Below are positions 37,818-46,208 of a stretch of 64,000 nt of DNA, piece by piece. Origin of the DNA: Neolewinella litorea (GTDB taxonomy: Bacteria; Bacteroidota; Bacteroidia; Chitinophagales; Saprospiraceae); assembly GCF_004803465.1 (NCBI RefSeq), contig NZ_SRSF01000001.1, positions 124,501-188,500 of the forward strand, in the 5' to 3' direction. The position numbers were made by a program, and so were the translations under genes. The notes under the pieces were generated by a model, which saw nothing but the letters and a program-made list of their open reading frames with translations, made no database searches and was not told the DNA's origin. Each line of letters opens with the position of its first letter. The stretch's first letter is position 1.

Positions 37818-37844
37818 ATCAAACCTTTACGCACCCTCAGCTCC

Positions 37845-38843
37845 ATGAAACATCACCCCCAAACGCTTGGCGAGTTCATCATCAGCAACCAGAAGGATTT
37901 TGAATATTCTTCCGGCGAGCTCAGTCGCCTCCTCAACTGCATTCGCCTGGCCGCGAAGGTCGTCAACCACGAGATCCGGCAGGCCGGACTGGTCGACATC
38001 ACCGGTACGGTAGGAAACGTCAACGTACAGGGCGAGGAACAGAAGAAACTGGATGTATTCGCCAATAACGTCTTCATCAACGCCCTTACGAACCGCAACA
38101 TCGTCTGCGGCATCGTCTCGGAGGAGAATGAGGATTTCATCACCATCAGCGGTGCCAACAACGCCAATCGGAACAAGTACGTGGTGGTTATGGACCCCCT
38201 CGACGGTAGTTCCAACATCGACGCGGGCGTATCGGTGGGCACCATTTTCGGCATTTACCGGCGGATCTCACCCGAGGGTACGCCAGTGACGCTCGACGAC
38301 TTCCTGCAGCCGGGTAATATGCAGGTAGCGGCCGGCTACGTGATCTACGGCACCTCTACTATGCTCGTCTACACCACCGGCAACGGGGTAAATGGATTTA
38401 CCCTCAACCCTGCCATCGGTACCTACTACCTTTCCCACCCCAACATCCGGATGCCGGAGCAGGGTAGGGTGTACTCCGTGAACGAGGGATACTACGTCCA
38501 CTTCCCGCAGGGAGTGAAGGACTACATCAAGTACTGCCAGAAGGAGGAGGACGACCGACCGTACACGAGCCGCTACATCGGGAGCATGGTAAGCGACATC
38601 CACCGCAACCTCATCCAGGGCGGCATCTATATGTACCCCAAAAGCTCCGAGCGCGAGGCGGGCAAGCTGCGGCTGGTCTACGAGTGTAACCCCGTTGCTT
38701 TCATCGTGGAGCAGGCCGGCGGACGGGCCACCGACGGATACCGTCGCATCCTCGACATCAAACCCGAACACATTCACGAACGTATCCCGCTCTTCGCCGG
38801 CAGCCAGAAAATGGTGGAGAAGGCAGAATCATTCCTCCACTAA
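37845..38843 (+). CDS. fbp: Fructose-1,6-bisphosphatase, class 1
   Basis: 332 residues. Gluconeogenic hydrolysis of fructose-1,6-bisphosphate. [21 protein letters not shown] is the start of the metal site, SEENEDF holds metal-binding Glu residues, [20 protein letters not shown] is the class 1 signature, and substrate residues lie in [13 protein letters not shown]. The termination codon overlaps the start of the next gene by one base (TAATG), so a translational link to the acyltransferase gene exists. Confidence 0.96.
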   Translation: MKHHPQTLGEFIISNQKDFEYSSGELSRLLNCIRLAAKVVNHEIRQAGLVDITGTVGNVNVQGEEQKKLDVFANNVFINALTNRNIVCGIVSEENEDFITISGANNANRNKYVVVMDPLDGSSNIDAGVSVGTIFGIYRRISPEGTPVTLDDFLQPGNMQVAAGYVIYGTSTMLVYTTGNGVNGFTLNPAIGTYYLSHPNIRMPEQGRVYSVNEGYYVHFPQGVKDYIKYCQKEEDDRPYTSRYIGSMVSDIHRNLIQGGIYMYPKSSEREAGKLRLVYECNPVAFIVEQAGGRATDGYRRILDIKPEHIHERIPLFAGSQKMVEKAESFLH

Positions 38844-39952
38844 TGGAAACCGTAAAGACAACCGTCAACAACCGCATCCTGTCGATCGACCTCCTGCGGG
38901 GTCTGACGATCGCTGCCATGATCATGGTCAATAATCCCGGCACGTGGAGTCATATCTACGCGCCACTGGGACACGCGCCCTGGCACGGCTACACGCCCAC
39001 CGACCTGATCTTCCCCTTCTTTCTCTTCATCGTCGGTTGTTCAATCTCCTTCGCCTACCGCAGCAAGTCGCCCGGGCCGGATACTTACCGTAAAATAGTG
39101 GTCCGCAGCCTCAAACTGATCGGACTGGGCATCTTCCTGGGGGCTTTTCTTATTTACCCGCCCTTCGTGAAGGCCTGGAGCGAGATCCGCCTGCCCGGGG
39201 TGCTGCAGCGGATCGGCCTGGTATTCCTGCTGGCGGCGCCATTGGCCTTGCACCTGCGTTCGCGGCAGATTGTCTGGTTGTGCGTAGCGCTGTTGCTGGG
39301 TTACTGGATCTGGATGGGTTTCATACCGCTGCCGGACGGCAGTGACCCGACCTACGAGCGCGCGCCGAACAACTGGGCCATGTACGTTGATAAACTCATC
39401 CTGGGTACCCATACCTGGCAGGAGGATTACGACCCCGAGGGATTGCTGAGTACGCTGCCCGCAGTAGCTACCTGTCTGATTGGCGTGCTGACCGGCCGCT
39501 ACCTGCTGGCTCCCTACGCCAACAAGACCCGGGGCTTATTTCTGGCCGGCGCTGCTATGCTGGTCGTAGGGCACCTGTGGGGACTGGTCTTCCCGATCAA
39601 CAAGGCGCTCTGGACGAGCAGCTTCGTGCTGGTCACGGCCGGTTGGGCCCTGGTCGTTCTGGTGATCATATACTACATCACCGACGTGCGTGGCATAATA
39701 TGGGGGCGGGTGTTCAGCTACGCCGGAGCCAACGCGCTCATCCTGTATTTTCTCTCGAGTTTTTTCGCCAAGATATTCGGCAGTATTCAGGTAGGCGATA
39801 CTTCCCTGCACGGCTACCTGTACGAGACGATCTTCGTTCACGACTTCATGCCCGACAAGCTCTCCAGCGTACTCTATGCCCTGGTCCTGGTGGCCTTTTA
39901 CCTGGCCCTCGGAGCCTGGCTTTATCATCGGCGGATATTCGTTAAAGTTTAG
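38843..39952 (+). CDS. Membrane acyltransferase, heparan-alpha-glucosaminide N-acetyltransferase-like
   Basis: 369 residues with about ten membrane segments. The motif RILSIDLLRGLTIAAMIMVNN and the TPTDLIFPFFLFIVGCSISF region define the HGSNAT/NagX-type DUF1624/DUF5009-like family, which acetylates amino sugars of glycans using cytoplasmic acetyl-CoA. A further conserved patch is LRLPGVLQRIGLVFLLA-like at about 110. The bacterial substrate is unknown. Coupled to fbp by a one-base overlap. The family call is firm, the function inferred. Confidence 0.87.
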   Translation: METVKTTVNNRILSIDLLRGLTIAAMIMVNNPGTWSHIYAPLGHAPWHGYTPTDLIFPFFLFIVGCSISFAYRSKSPGPDTYRKIVVRSLKLIGLGIFLGAFLIYPPFVKAWSEIRLPGVLQRIGLVFLLAAPLALHLRSRQIVWLCVALLLGYWIWMGFIPLPDGSDPTYERAPNNWAMYVDKLILGTHTWQEDYDPEGLLSTLPAVATCLIGVLTGRYLLAPYANKTRGLFLAGAAMLVVGHLWGLVFPINKALWTSSFVLVTAGWALVVLVIIYYITDVRGIIWGRVFSYAGANALILYFLSSFFAKIFGSIQVGDTSLHGYLYETIFVHDFMPDKLSSVLYALVLVAFYLALGAWLYHRRIFVKV

Positions 39953-40015
39953 GCCGGTGCTGTGCTACGCGAACATAGTGTTGGAAAGGGGATTCTATTC
40001 CAAATTCACGCCTTC

Positions 40016-40198
40016 ATGCGACATCTCACCCTTACGGCTGCCTTAATGATGGCCACCACTTTATTGACCGCGCAGGACAATCCCCTGATCGATATCGACA
40101 TTGACAAGACGGAATGGTACGAAAACCCGGTTCTATGGGTTGGCGTAGCGGCATTCTTCATAATCCTCATTGTCGTGACCCGCCGGAAACCGACCTGA
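40016..40198 (+). CDS. Mini membrane protein, copy 1 of a tandem pair
   Basis: 60 residues. A signal peptide (MRHLTLTAALMMATTLLTAQ) is followed by an acidic linker DIDIDKTEWYENPVLW, one transmembrane helix (GVAAFFIILIVVT) and a basic end RRKPT. Start ATG 40016; the frame runs back to 39962. The layout is repeated in the gene at 40331. Predicted to sit in the inner membrane with the short acidic segment outside. Family unknown to me. Confidence 0.65.
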   Translation: MRHLTLTAALMMATTLLTAQDNPLIDIDIDKTEWYENPVLWVGVAAFFIILIVVTRRKPT

Positions 40199-40224
40199 TA
40201 ATCGCTTGTACAAGCCTGTTCTGT

Positions 40225-40254
40225 AAGCGCCCCGGAAACCATTCCGGGGCGCTT
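40225..40254 (+). terminator. Terminator-like perfect hairpin between the two mini genes
   Basis: Thirteen-base perfect arms (40225-40237 and 40242-40254) with the loop ACCA. A T-run is absent after the stem (GTCGTA), so termination may be partial, or it may be an RNA-processing hairpin. Confidence 0.6.
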
Positions 40255-40330
40255 GTCGTATGGGGATCTTGCAGCCAACTGGATGAACCCGTCCCTGCCG
40301 GAGAGAATTGTAAGGGGAAAAAGTTCCTTT

Positions 40331-40531
40331 ATGAAACGTGCGCTGTACTTACTATCGGTCCTTTTATATACCCCCCTGTTGCCGGGGCAGGTAGGGGTAG
40401 AGGAGAATCCTGAGATCGACCCCGATGCACCCTGGTACGAAAGTCCGACCCTTTGGATCTTGCTGGCCGTAGGCCTGGTCGTAGCGCTCCTGGTGCTGCG
40501 TCGGAAGTCTCGCCGGCCGACCCGTCCGTAA
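40331..40531 (+). CDS. Mini membrane protein, copy 2 of a tandem pair
   Basis: 66 residues from ATG 40331: signal peptide (MKRALYLLSVLLYTPLLPGQ), acidic linker PEIDPDAPWYESPTLW, a transmembrane helix (ILLAVGLVVALLVL) and a basic end RRKSRRPTRP. It shares the WYE(N/S)P-x-LW motif and layout with the preceding gene, so the two are paralogues. It is convergent with the VWA gene, two bases between stops. Function unknown. Confidence 0.65.
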   Translation: MKRALYLLSVLLYTPLLPGQVGVEENPEIDPDAPWYESPTLWILLAVGLVVALLVLRRKSRRPTRP

Positions 40532-40533
40532 GG

Positions 40534-42153
40534 CTACCGCGCGGTGATCGGCGCCAATCCGCGCGTGAGCTCCCGGATGATGCCCCGTCGTTCGGGGTCA
40601 TAAATCCAGTTCGTGTCGAAGCGGGAAAGCAGCTCGGCGTTGGCCTCGCGGGTCAGGGCCAGGCTGTGGAACTCGGTTCCCTTATTATGCTGGAAATGCG
40701 CAACTTCTGACAGGACATCGCGATCGATCTTGTACATGACGAAGTCAGAGATCATCAGCACGTCGGCGTCCCGGTAGTCGTTAGCTTTAAGTTGACGCAG
40801 CGCTTCGTAGAGGGCCAGGGTGGCATCGGTACCCCCGTAGAACGACATAGTCAGAAAGGCTGCCAACTCGTCAATTGAATTAGCGATGTCATAGAGGTCG
40901 ATAGTCTTGATGCCGGTGCTGAAATTGATCAGATAGGCCCGGCGGTTGCTCTGGATCGCCATCTTCAGAATGCCCAAGGTGAGTACTTTGGCGATCTCTT
41001 CGGGGCGGCCCATCATTGACTGGCTGGTATCGACGCAGACGATGAAGGGGCCTTTTTCGCGTTGCTTTACCCGCTGGCTTACTTCCATTACATGATCCTC
41101 GCGACGCACGGTGTACCGGTCCTCGTAGCGCAGGGTAAGCAGGCCATGGTCGGCGTATTTTTTCAGGAAGGCGGTTTCGGTATCGCGCTGGCTCAACAGA
41201 GCGGCTTCTGAACTCAGGATGTGATTCAGGTCGTGGCTTTCGTGGATGCCGACGATTTCCGATCGACGCAGGGGATCGGTTACCCACTCCTGTCGCACGA
41301 TCGTTTTTTCAAAAGTTTCTTCCTCCAGTTCGATTTCCGCTTCCCGCAGATTGCCCAGCAGATCGGCCAGCCGGCGTAGGCTGTCTTCGTCGGCCAGCAG
41401 CGCGTCGTAACGTTGCAGGGCATCGAAGCTGGTCGACTGCCACAGGTCGCGGCTCATATCCCACCCGAGGTAATCGGTGAATGGATTAAGGATGGACCGG
41501 AGGCGGCGGTACTCTTCCACTTTTTGTTTCAGCAGGTCGGTAAAGCTTTCCTTTGCCTCACTGAATTTACGCAGCTGATATTCCAGGATCTTGGCTTGCA
41601 GCAGGGCATCCCACTGACTGAGCAGGTCAGTCAATAATCGGTCGAACTCCCGGTGATCGGCTGCGGACCACTCCACTACGTCACGCGAGAAATACCGGTC
41701 GAGGCGATCCTCGTAAAATGCTGTATCCAGCTCCTCTCGCAGGTAGGTGGAGCGCAGGAACTGCAGCAAATGCGGATAGCGGTGCCGGAAGGCACGGGCC
41801 GGAGTGACGCTCCAACCCTGCAGCAACTCTACCTCAGAAGTGTAGGGATGCCTGGTTTCCGCCCGGGCAAAGGTTTTCTTGATCCAGTAGAGCGTATCGA
41901 GGACGATCTGCCGGGTAATGCTCTCGTTGTCGGCGCAGATGAAAAGCAGTTGATCGATCCCGAAGATGTCGTCAAGGGCCGACTGAAAATATTCCGCGTA
42001 GCGGTCGTTTAGTGCTTCCCCCAGGTAGGGCTGACCGCTCAGTTTTGACTTCAGGTACTCCACCAGGTAGCGACGGGTGCGCCGGTCCAGTAGCTGCCCG
42101 AATTCAATAAAGCGCTGGTACTCCGCTTCCAGGATTTCATCTTGTTGCATCAC
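40534..42153 (-). CDS. VWA-domain protein (ViaA/CoxE-like)
   Basis: 539 residues. The first 330 are helical and mostly charged. The C-terminal von Willebrand A domain carries a MIDAS metal site: FIVCVDTSQSMMGRPEE (DxSxS), then FYGGTDATLALYEAL with the conserved Thr and ISDFVMYKIDRDV with the last Asp. The overall order (long helical part, then VWA with SQSMMG) recalls ViaA, the partner of the MoxR ATPase RavA. No MoxR-type ATPase gene lies next to it here. Cytoplasmic, possibly chaperone-like in metal-centre or complex assembly. Call by architecture. Confidence 0.82.
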   Translation of the reverse strand: MMQQDEILEAEYQRFIEFGQLLDRRTRRYLVEYLKSKLSGQPYLGEALNDRYAEYFQSALDDIFGIDQLLFICADNESITRQIVLDTLYWIKKTFARAETRHPYTSEVELLQGWSVTPARAFRHRYPHLLQFLRSTYLREELDTAFYEDRLDRYFSRDVVEWSAADHREFDRLLTDLLSQWDALLQAKILEYQLRKFSEAKESFTDLLKQKVEEYRRLRSILNPFTDYLGWDMSRDLWQSTSFDALQRYDALLADEDSLRRLADLLGNLREAEIELEEETFEKTIVRQEWVTDPLRRSEIVGIHESHDLNHILSSEAALLSQRDTETAFLKKYADHGLLTLRYEDRYTVRREDHVMEVSQRVKQREKGPFIVCVDTSQSMMGRPEEIAKVLTLGILKMAIQSNRRAYLINFSTGIKTIDLYDIANSIDELAAFLTMSFYGGTDATLALYEALRQLKANDYRDADVLMISDFVMYKIDRDVLSEVAHFQHNKGTEFHSLALTREANAELLSRFDTNWIYDPERRGIIRELTRGLAPITAR

Positions 42154-42203
42154 AGGAAGAAACGGTGGGGATCGGAGGTGGTTTTGCCCGCCGGGCTACG
42201 GGT

Positions 42204-42236
42204 AAAAAAAATGACCGCCTTCCTGATGGAAGACGG
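42204..42236 (-). terminator. Intrinsic terminator of the glucosaminidase gene
   Basis: On the minus strand CCGTCTTCC (42236-42228), loop ATCA, GGAAGGCGG (42223-42215) with one mismatch, followed by a run of eight T residues (42211-42204). It closes the gene ending at 42271. Confidence 0.75.
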
Positions 42237-42270
42237 CCGGAAAACCACTTAGAGAAAAATAGTCCTGGCA

Positions 42271-43026
42271 TCAGAGACGGTCGAGTTCGAACCGCTCGAT
42301 GATCTGTAGCAATTTATCGGCGTACCCGGGGTCGGCACTGTAGTTCGTCTGCGCCAGTGCCGCGATCCATTGCTGGTGGTTCACCGACTCGTAAGCCAGT
42401 TGCGGGAACCGTTTCTTGATGGTTTCGCTATGCGCACGCCACGAACTCCAGGCATTATCGAAGCGATGGCGGGGCGTGGCGGTAGGAAAGTGGTTGTTGT
42501 CCTCCACGGCGGCGGCTGCGGAGCCGGCATCACTTTCCAAGATGGCCATGGCGAGCTTCACCGGAACGGGGATGCCAAACTTGTCGGCCTCGGTGCGGGC
42601 CACACGGGCGAAGCGATCGATATAGGCGCGGGTGGCGGCAGCGTCCAGACGGTCCACCGTCCAGGAAGGTGTGGCAGGGGTGCCGGATGGCAGCATGCTG
42701 AGCGTAGAGGTGTGGACGGGAGAAGAAGCCGTACGCTGCGCCTCCCCGGTAATGCCAGTGCCCGCGGCACCAACGGTAACCGTGAAGTCGATCTGCTTCT
42801 GGGTGAAGACGAAAGCCGCCAGGGCGATCAGTCCCACGCGGAACCAGGTCAGGCGCAGGTAAGTCATCCAGGTGGGTGGGATGTATTCCGTCTGGGCGGC
42901 GCGGTAGCGGGCCGATTTAACGTATTGCCCACCGCGCGAGCGGAGGCGCCGCCCAAGCAGTCGCCAGTTGACATTAAGAACTTTTTCGGGGCCGCCACCG
43001 TGGGCGGGCGAGGAGGAGCGAGACAT
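42271..43026 (-). CDS. Glucosaminidase-domain (FlgJ/LytG-like) peptidoglycan hydrolase, membrane-anchored
   Basis: 251 residues from ATG 43026. A basic N-terminus with one transmembrane helix at about 60-77 (RVGLIALAAFVFTQ), a Ser/Thr-rich linker, then a glucosaminidase domain from about 125: YIDRFARVARTEADKFGIPV, then LAMAILESDAG with the catalytic Glu, NNHFPTA and WSSWRAHSETIKKRF. Probably trims glycan strands in the periplasm. The frame extends to 43083 but that start lies before the promoter box at 43070-43077. A terminator follows. Monocistronic. Confidence 0.88.
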   Translation of the reverse strand: MSRSSSPAHGGGPEKVLNVNWRLLGRRLRSRGGQYVKSARYRAAQTEYIPPTWMTYLRLTWFRVGLIALAAFVFTQKQIDFTVTVGAAGTGITGEAQRTASSPVHTSTLSMLPSGTPATPSWTVDRLDAAATRAYIDRFARVARTEADKFGIPVPVKLAMAILESDAGSAAAAVEDNNHFPTATPRHRFDNAWSSWRAHSETIKKRFPQLAYESVNHQQWIAALAQTNYSADPGYADKLLQIIERFELDRL

Positions 43027-43069
43027 AACCAGTACTTTTTGCAACCGCGCCACTGGGTGTGACGCAAAG

Positions 43070-43090
43070 CAAAAATACCACACAATGTGT
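43070..43090 (-). promoter_or_regulatory. -7 promoter element with adjacent palindrome
   Basis: On the minus strand TATTTTTG (43077-43070) matches TAnnTTTG. ACACAATGTGT at 43080-43090 is a perfect odd palindrome (ACACA-A-TGTGT) two bases upstream of it, a possible operator for the glucosaminidase gene. Confidence 0.5.
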
Positions 43091-43104
43091 CAAGTTCCAA
43101 AACT

Positions 43105-43125
43105 AAAAACACAAAAAGTGTTTTT
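43105..43125 (-). terminator. Terminator-like A/T-flanked hairpin after the cyclase gene
   Basis: AAAAACAC (43105-43112) and GTGTTTTT (43118-43125) pair perfectly around an A5 loop. Read on the minus strand the stem ends in a T-run, five bases after the cyclase stop. It could act in both directions. Confidence 0.6.
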
Positions 43126-43129
43126 CTAA

Positions 43130-43798
43130 TCAATCCGCCTTTTCCCTCAAGAGAATACGAATGGGGGAGCCATCGGAGCCGGCGATCTTCAGCGGCAGAC
43201 AAATCATGTCGTAGTCTCCCTCATCGGTGCGCCGCAGATCCACGCCCTCGATGACCCACACGTCTGCCCCCAGTAGGGCGCGGTGCGTTTGGGGGTTTCC
43301 CTGGTAAAAGGGTCCCACCGACAGGTAGTCCACCCCGACCAGCTGCAATTTGCGATCGGCGATCCAGTGGGCGGCTGCAGGGCCGATGCCGTGGTAATCC
43401 TTATTAAAGGGTGCCTGGGGCCAGAAGGCGGCGTCGCTGTTGGGCGTCCGCAACAGCAGTCGGTCCCCGGCCAGCAGCGGGCGCGTTCGCTTTTCGTAAG
43501 CTTCGAGATCTTGCGGCGTGACTTCGGCCACGCAGTCGATCCGCGCGATGCGTACCGGCCCGAGGCCTACGGAGATAGGGAATCGACTGATGTCGGTGCC
43601 CTGCGCCAGAAAGTGACAGGGCGCGTCCATGTGGGTACCCGTGTGTACGCTCATGTGGATGACCGACACCTTCGCCGTATCGCCGCAGTGGATGCAGCTC
43701 AGCATCTCCAGATTTGTATCCGGCTGCCCCGGCCACCCGGTCATTCCTTCAAAAATGGGATACGTCACGTCCGTCCAACCCTCATACCATTCTGCCAT
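43130..43798 (-). CDS. Cyclase-family metal-dependent hydrolase (kynurenine formamidase-like)
   Basis: 222 residues from ATG 43798 (MAEWYEGWTDVTYPIFEGM). The family's metal motif H-x-G-T-H-x-D-x-P-x-H-F is present as HTGTHMDAPCHF near residues 52-63. GDRLLLRTPNSD and LVGVDYLSVGPF, ALLGADVWVIEGVDL follow as in cyclase/KynB-like proteins. The substrate is unknown; arylformamides, other amides and polyketide rings are used by relatives. The 43999 extension upstream is not family-like. A hairpin follows the stop. Confidence 0.85.
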   Translation of the reverse strand: MAEWYEGWTDVTYPIFEGMTGWPGQPDTNLEMLSCIHCGDTAKVSVIHMSVHTGTHMDAPCHFLAQGTDISRFPISVGLGPVRIARIDCVAEVTPQDLEAYEKRTRPLLAGDRLLLRTPNSDAAFWPQAPFNKDYHGIGPAAAHWIADRKLQLVGVDYLSVGPFYQGNPQTHRALLGADVWVIEGVDLRRTDEGDYDMICLPLKIAGSDGSPIRILLREKAD

Positions 43799-43989
43799 GT
43801 CTATCACTTTCGTTCGGACTGGTAAGCGCGGTGCCGGAACAAAGGTTCGCGTTTGTTGGCCTGCGCGTTTGGAAGTTCTTTCCAACCGGTATATCTTGAG
43901 CAGGCATTCGGCCACGAGCCGCAAAGAACCTAGTCGATCATGCCTTTTTATTCGACGGGCCACACGTACACCCACTAATATTTTATCTG

Positions 43990-44247
43990 ATGGCCCCACC
44001 GGAAGAATACCGCCGCTACTGGCGAGCTAATCTTCGGTATCTAGCGATCCTTCTTACGATATGGTTTGCCGTCAGCTTCGGCTGCGGCATCCTTTTCGTA
44101 GACCAGCTCAACCAATTCCGGATCGGAGGGGCCAAACTGGGCTTCTGGTTTGCCCAACAGGGAAGCATCTACGCATTTGTCGTCCTCATCTTCGTGTACG
44201 TTTACCTGATGAATCGTCTCGACGCCGAATTCGGGGTAGGTGAATAA
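43990..44247 (+). CDS. DUF4212 small subunit of a sodium/solute symporter
   Basis: 85 residues with two membrane helices (LAILLTIWFAVSFGCGILF and FVVLIFVYVYLMNRLD). PPEEYRRYWRANLRYL at the start, LGFWFAQQGSIYAFV between helices and the tail ...LDAEFGV are typical of DUF4212. Such small subunits are encoded directly before the VC_2705-type sodium/solute symporter, as here (63 bases before 44311). Inner membrane. Confidence 0.9.
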   Translation: MAPPEEYRRYWRANLRYLAILLTIWFAVSFGCGILFVDQLNQFRIGGAKLGFWFAQQGSIYAFVVLIFVYVYLMNRLDAEFGVGE

Positions 44248-44310
44248 CCGAAGCCCCGCCGCGCCCACCGGTCGTCGCCCTTTCCCGTTCCAATACCCCG
44301 CCAGCTGATT

Positions 44311-46110
44311 ATGGACGTACAAACCTGGACCTACCTCATTGTCGGTGCCACTTTCCTCCTCTACATCGGCATTGCCGTGTGGGCCCGTGCGGGATCCACC
44401 TCCGAGTTCTACGTGGCCGGCGGCGGCGTCCATCCCATCGCCAACGGTATGGCTACGGCGGCCGACTGGATGAGCGCGGCCAGTTTCATCTCCATGGCCG
44501 GCATCATCAGTTTTGCCGGTTACGACGGAGCGGTTTACCTCATGGGCTGGACCGGCGGCTACGTCCTGCTGGCCCTCCTGCTCGCGCCCTACCTGCGTAA
44601 ATTCGGCAAATTCACGGTGCCCGACTTTATCGGCGACCGCTACTACTCCAACGTCGCCCGTACGGTGGCGGTCATCTGTGCCATCATCGTCAGCTTCACC
44701 TACGTGGCCGGTCAGATGCGCGGTGTAGGACTGGTGTTCAGCCGCTTTCTCGAGGTGGAAATCAACACCGGCGTCTACATCGGTACCGTAGTCGTGTTCT
44801 TTTACGCCATCATGGGCGGGATGAAGGGGATTACGTACACCCAGGTGGCCCAGTATTGCGTCCTGATCTTCGCCTACATGGTACCCGCCATCTTCATCTC
44901 TCTGCAGATGACGGACCACCTCATTCCACAGCTCGGATTCCTGGCCGACGTGAACGACGGCTCCGGCGTAGCCCTGCTGGACAAGCTCGATCAATTGCAT
45001 ACCGAACTCGGCTTTGCGGAGTATACCGACGGCACCAAATCCACCGTCGACGTTTTCGCCATCACCCTGGCGCTCATGGCGGGCACCGCAGGACTGCCCC
45101 ACGTCATCGTGCGGTTCTTCACCGTGCCCCGTGTGAAGGATGCACGCATCAGCGCCGGTTGGGCCCTGCTGTTCATCGCGGTGCTTTATACCACGGCACC
45201 GGCCATCGCGGCCTTCGCGCGGACCAACCTCATCACTACCATCTCCGAGCGCCCTTACACGGAGCTCCCGGGCTGGTTCAGTAAATGGGAGGAGACGGCC
45301 CTGGTAGCCTGGGTGGACAAAAACAACGACGGGGTAGTGCAGTACGCTCCGGGTCCTCCCTTCGTCGGGGACGTGGACCAGCAACGTCCGGCGGGCGGCG
45401 GCGCGCGGGTGCAAGGGGCCTCCGGGCAGGCGCTCCTCCACAACGAACCCACCGATAATCCCAATGAAGTATACATCGACCGCGATATCATGGTACTGGC
45501 CAATCCCGAGATCGCCGGTTTGCCCGCCTGGGTGATTGCCCTGGTTGCGGCGGGCGGACTGGCGGCGGCGCTGTCCACGGCTGCGGGATTGCTGCTGGTA
45601 ATTTCCACGGCCGTGAGCCGCGACCTCATGCGAAAGCAGATCAAGCCCAACATGAGCGAAGCCGAAGAACTGTGGTGGGCGCGCGGCGGGGCGGCCGTTG
45701 CCGTATTGGTCGCCGCCTATTTCGGGGTGAACCCGCCGGGCTTTGTGGCGGCCACGGTTGCCCTGGCCTTCGGACTGGCCGCCGCGAGTTTCTTTCCCGC
45801 GATCGTACTGGGGATTTTCGACCGGCGTATGAACCGCGCCGGGGCCGTCGCGGGTATGGTCGTCGGTACCGTATTGATGTTTGGCTACATGGCCGTGTAC
45901 CGTCTGGGCTGGTTCGTTGAGGAAGTGCCCGCGCCGGAAACCTGGTGGTTCGGTATCAGCCCGGAAGGCTTCGGCAGCGTGGCCATGGTGGTCAATCTGG
46001 TCGTCGCCCTGGTGATAAGTCGCTTCACGCCACCACCACCCGAGGACGTACAGGAAATGGTGGAGACGATACGCATCCCCCGCGGGGCCGGAGCGGCCAG
46101 TATGCACTAG
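44311..46110 (+). CDS. Sodium:solute symporter, VC_2705 (acetate/organic acid) subfamily
   Basis: 599 residues, about 13 membrane helices. ADWMSAASFISMAGIISF (Na+/substrate helix 1), LLALLLAPYLRKFGKFTVPD, and GGLAAALSTAAGLLLVIS near helix 8 are SSS signatures. Its DUF4212 partner precedes it. Between helices, about residues 330-390, an outward loop contains DKNNDGVVQY, an EF-hand-like DxNxDG calcium site, then a stretch rich in Gly/Pro. Substrate is probably an organic acid such as acetate, from relatives only. The gene ends 98 bases before the BioD-like gene, where a 6-base hairpin (46120-46138) without T-run sits. Confidence 0.93.
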   Translation: MDVQTWTYLIVGATFLLYIGIAVWARAGSTSEFYVAGGGVHPIANGMATAADWMSAASFISMAGIISFAGYDGAVYLMGWTGGYVLLALLLAPYLRKFGKFTVPDFIGDRYYSNVARTVAVICAIIVSFTYVAGQMRGVGLVFSRFLEVEINTGVYIGTVVVFFYAIMGGMKGITYTQVAQYCVLIFAYMVPAIFISLQMTDHLIPQLGFLADVNDGSGVALLDKLDQLHTELGFAEYTDGTKSTVDVFAITLALMAGTAGLPHVIVRFFTVPRVKDARISAGWALLFIAVLYTTAPAIAAFARTNLITTISERPYTELPGWFSKWEETALVAWVDKNNDGVVQYAPGPPFVGDVDQQRPAGGGARVQGASGQALLHNEPTDNPNEVYIDRDIMVLANPEIAGLPAWVIALVAAGGLAAALSTAAGLLLVISTAVSRDLMRKQIKPNMSEAEELWWARGGAAVAVLVAAYFGVNPPGFVAATVALAFGLAAASFFPAIVLGIFDRRMNRAGAVAGMVVGTVLMFGYMAVYRLGWFVEEVPAPETWWFGISPEGFGSVAMVVNLVVALVISRFTPPPPEDVQEMVETIRIPRGAGAASMH

Positions 46111-46208
46111 CTTTGGAAGGGAGCCCGGGACAGGCTCCTGACCCGCATTGCTGCCGGCTTGTTTTCTTTGCACCTGCGCCCGCGCCCAAAACCGCCAACT
46201 TCTGAGCC

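Noticed and set aside
43027-43083. Upstream start of the glucosaminidase gene at 43083
   Set aside because: It would begin before the -7 box at 43070-43077.
43799-43999. 67-residue extension of the cyclase-family gene
   Set aside because: Basic, low-quality sequence with no family match; ATG 43798 starts the conserved domain.
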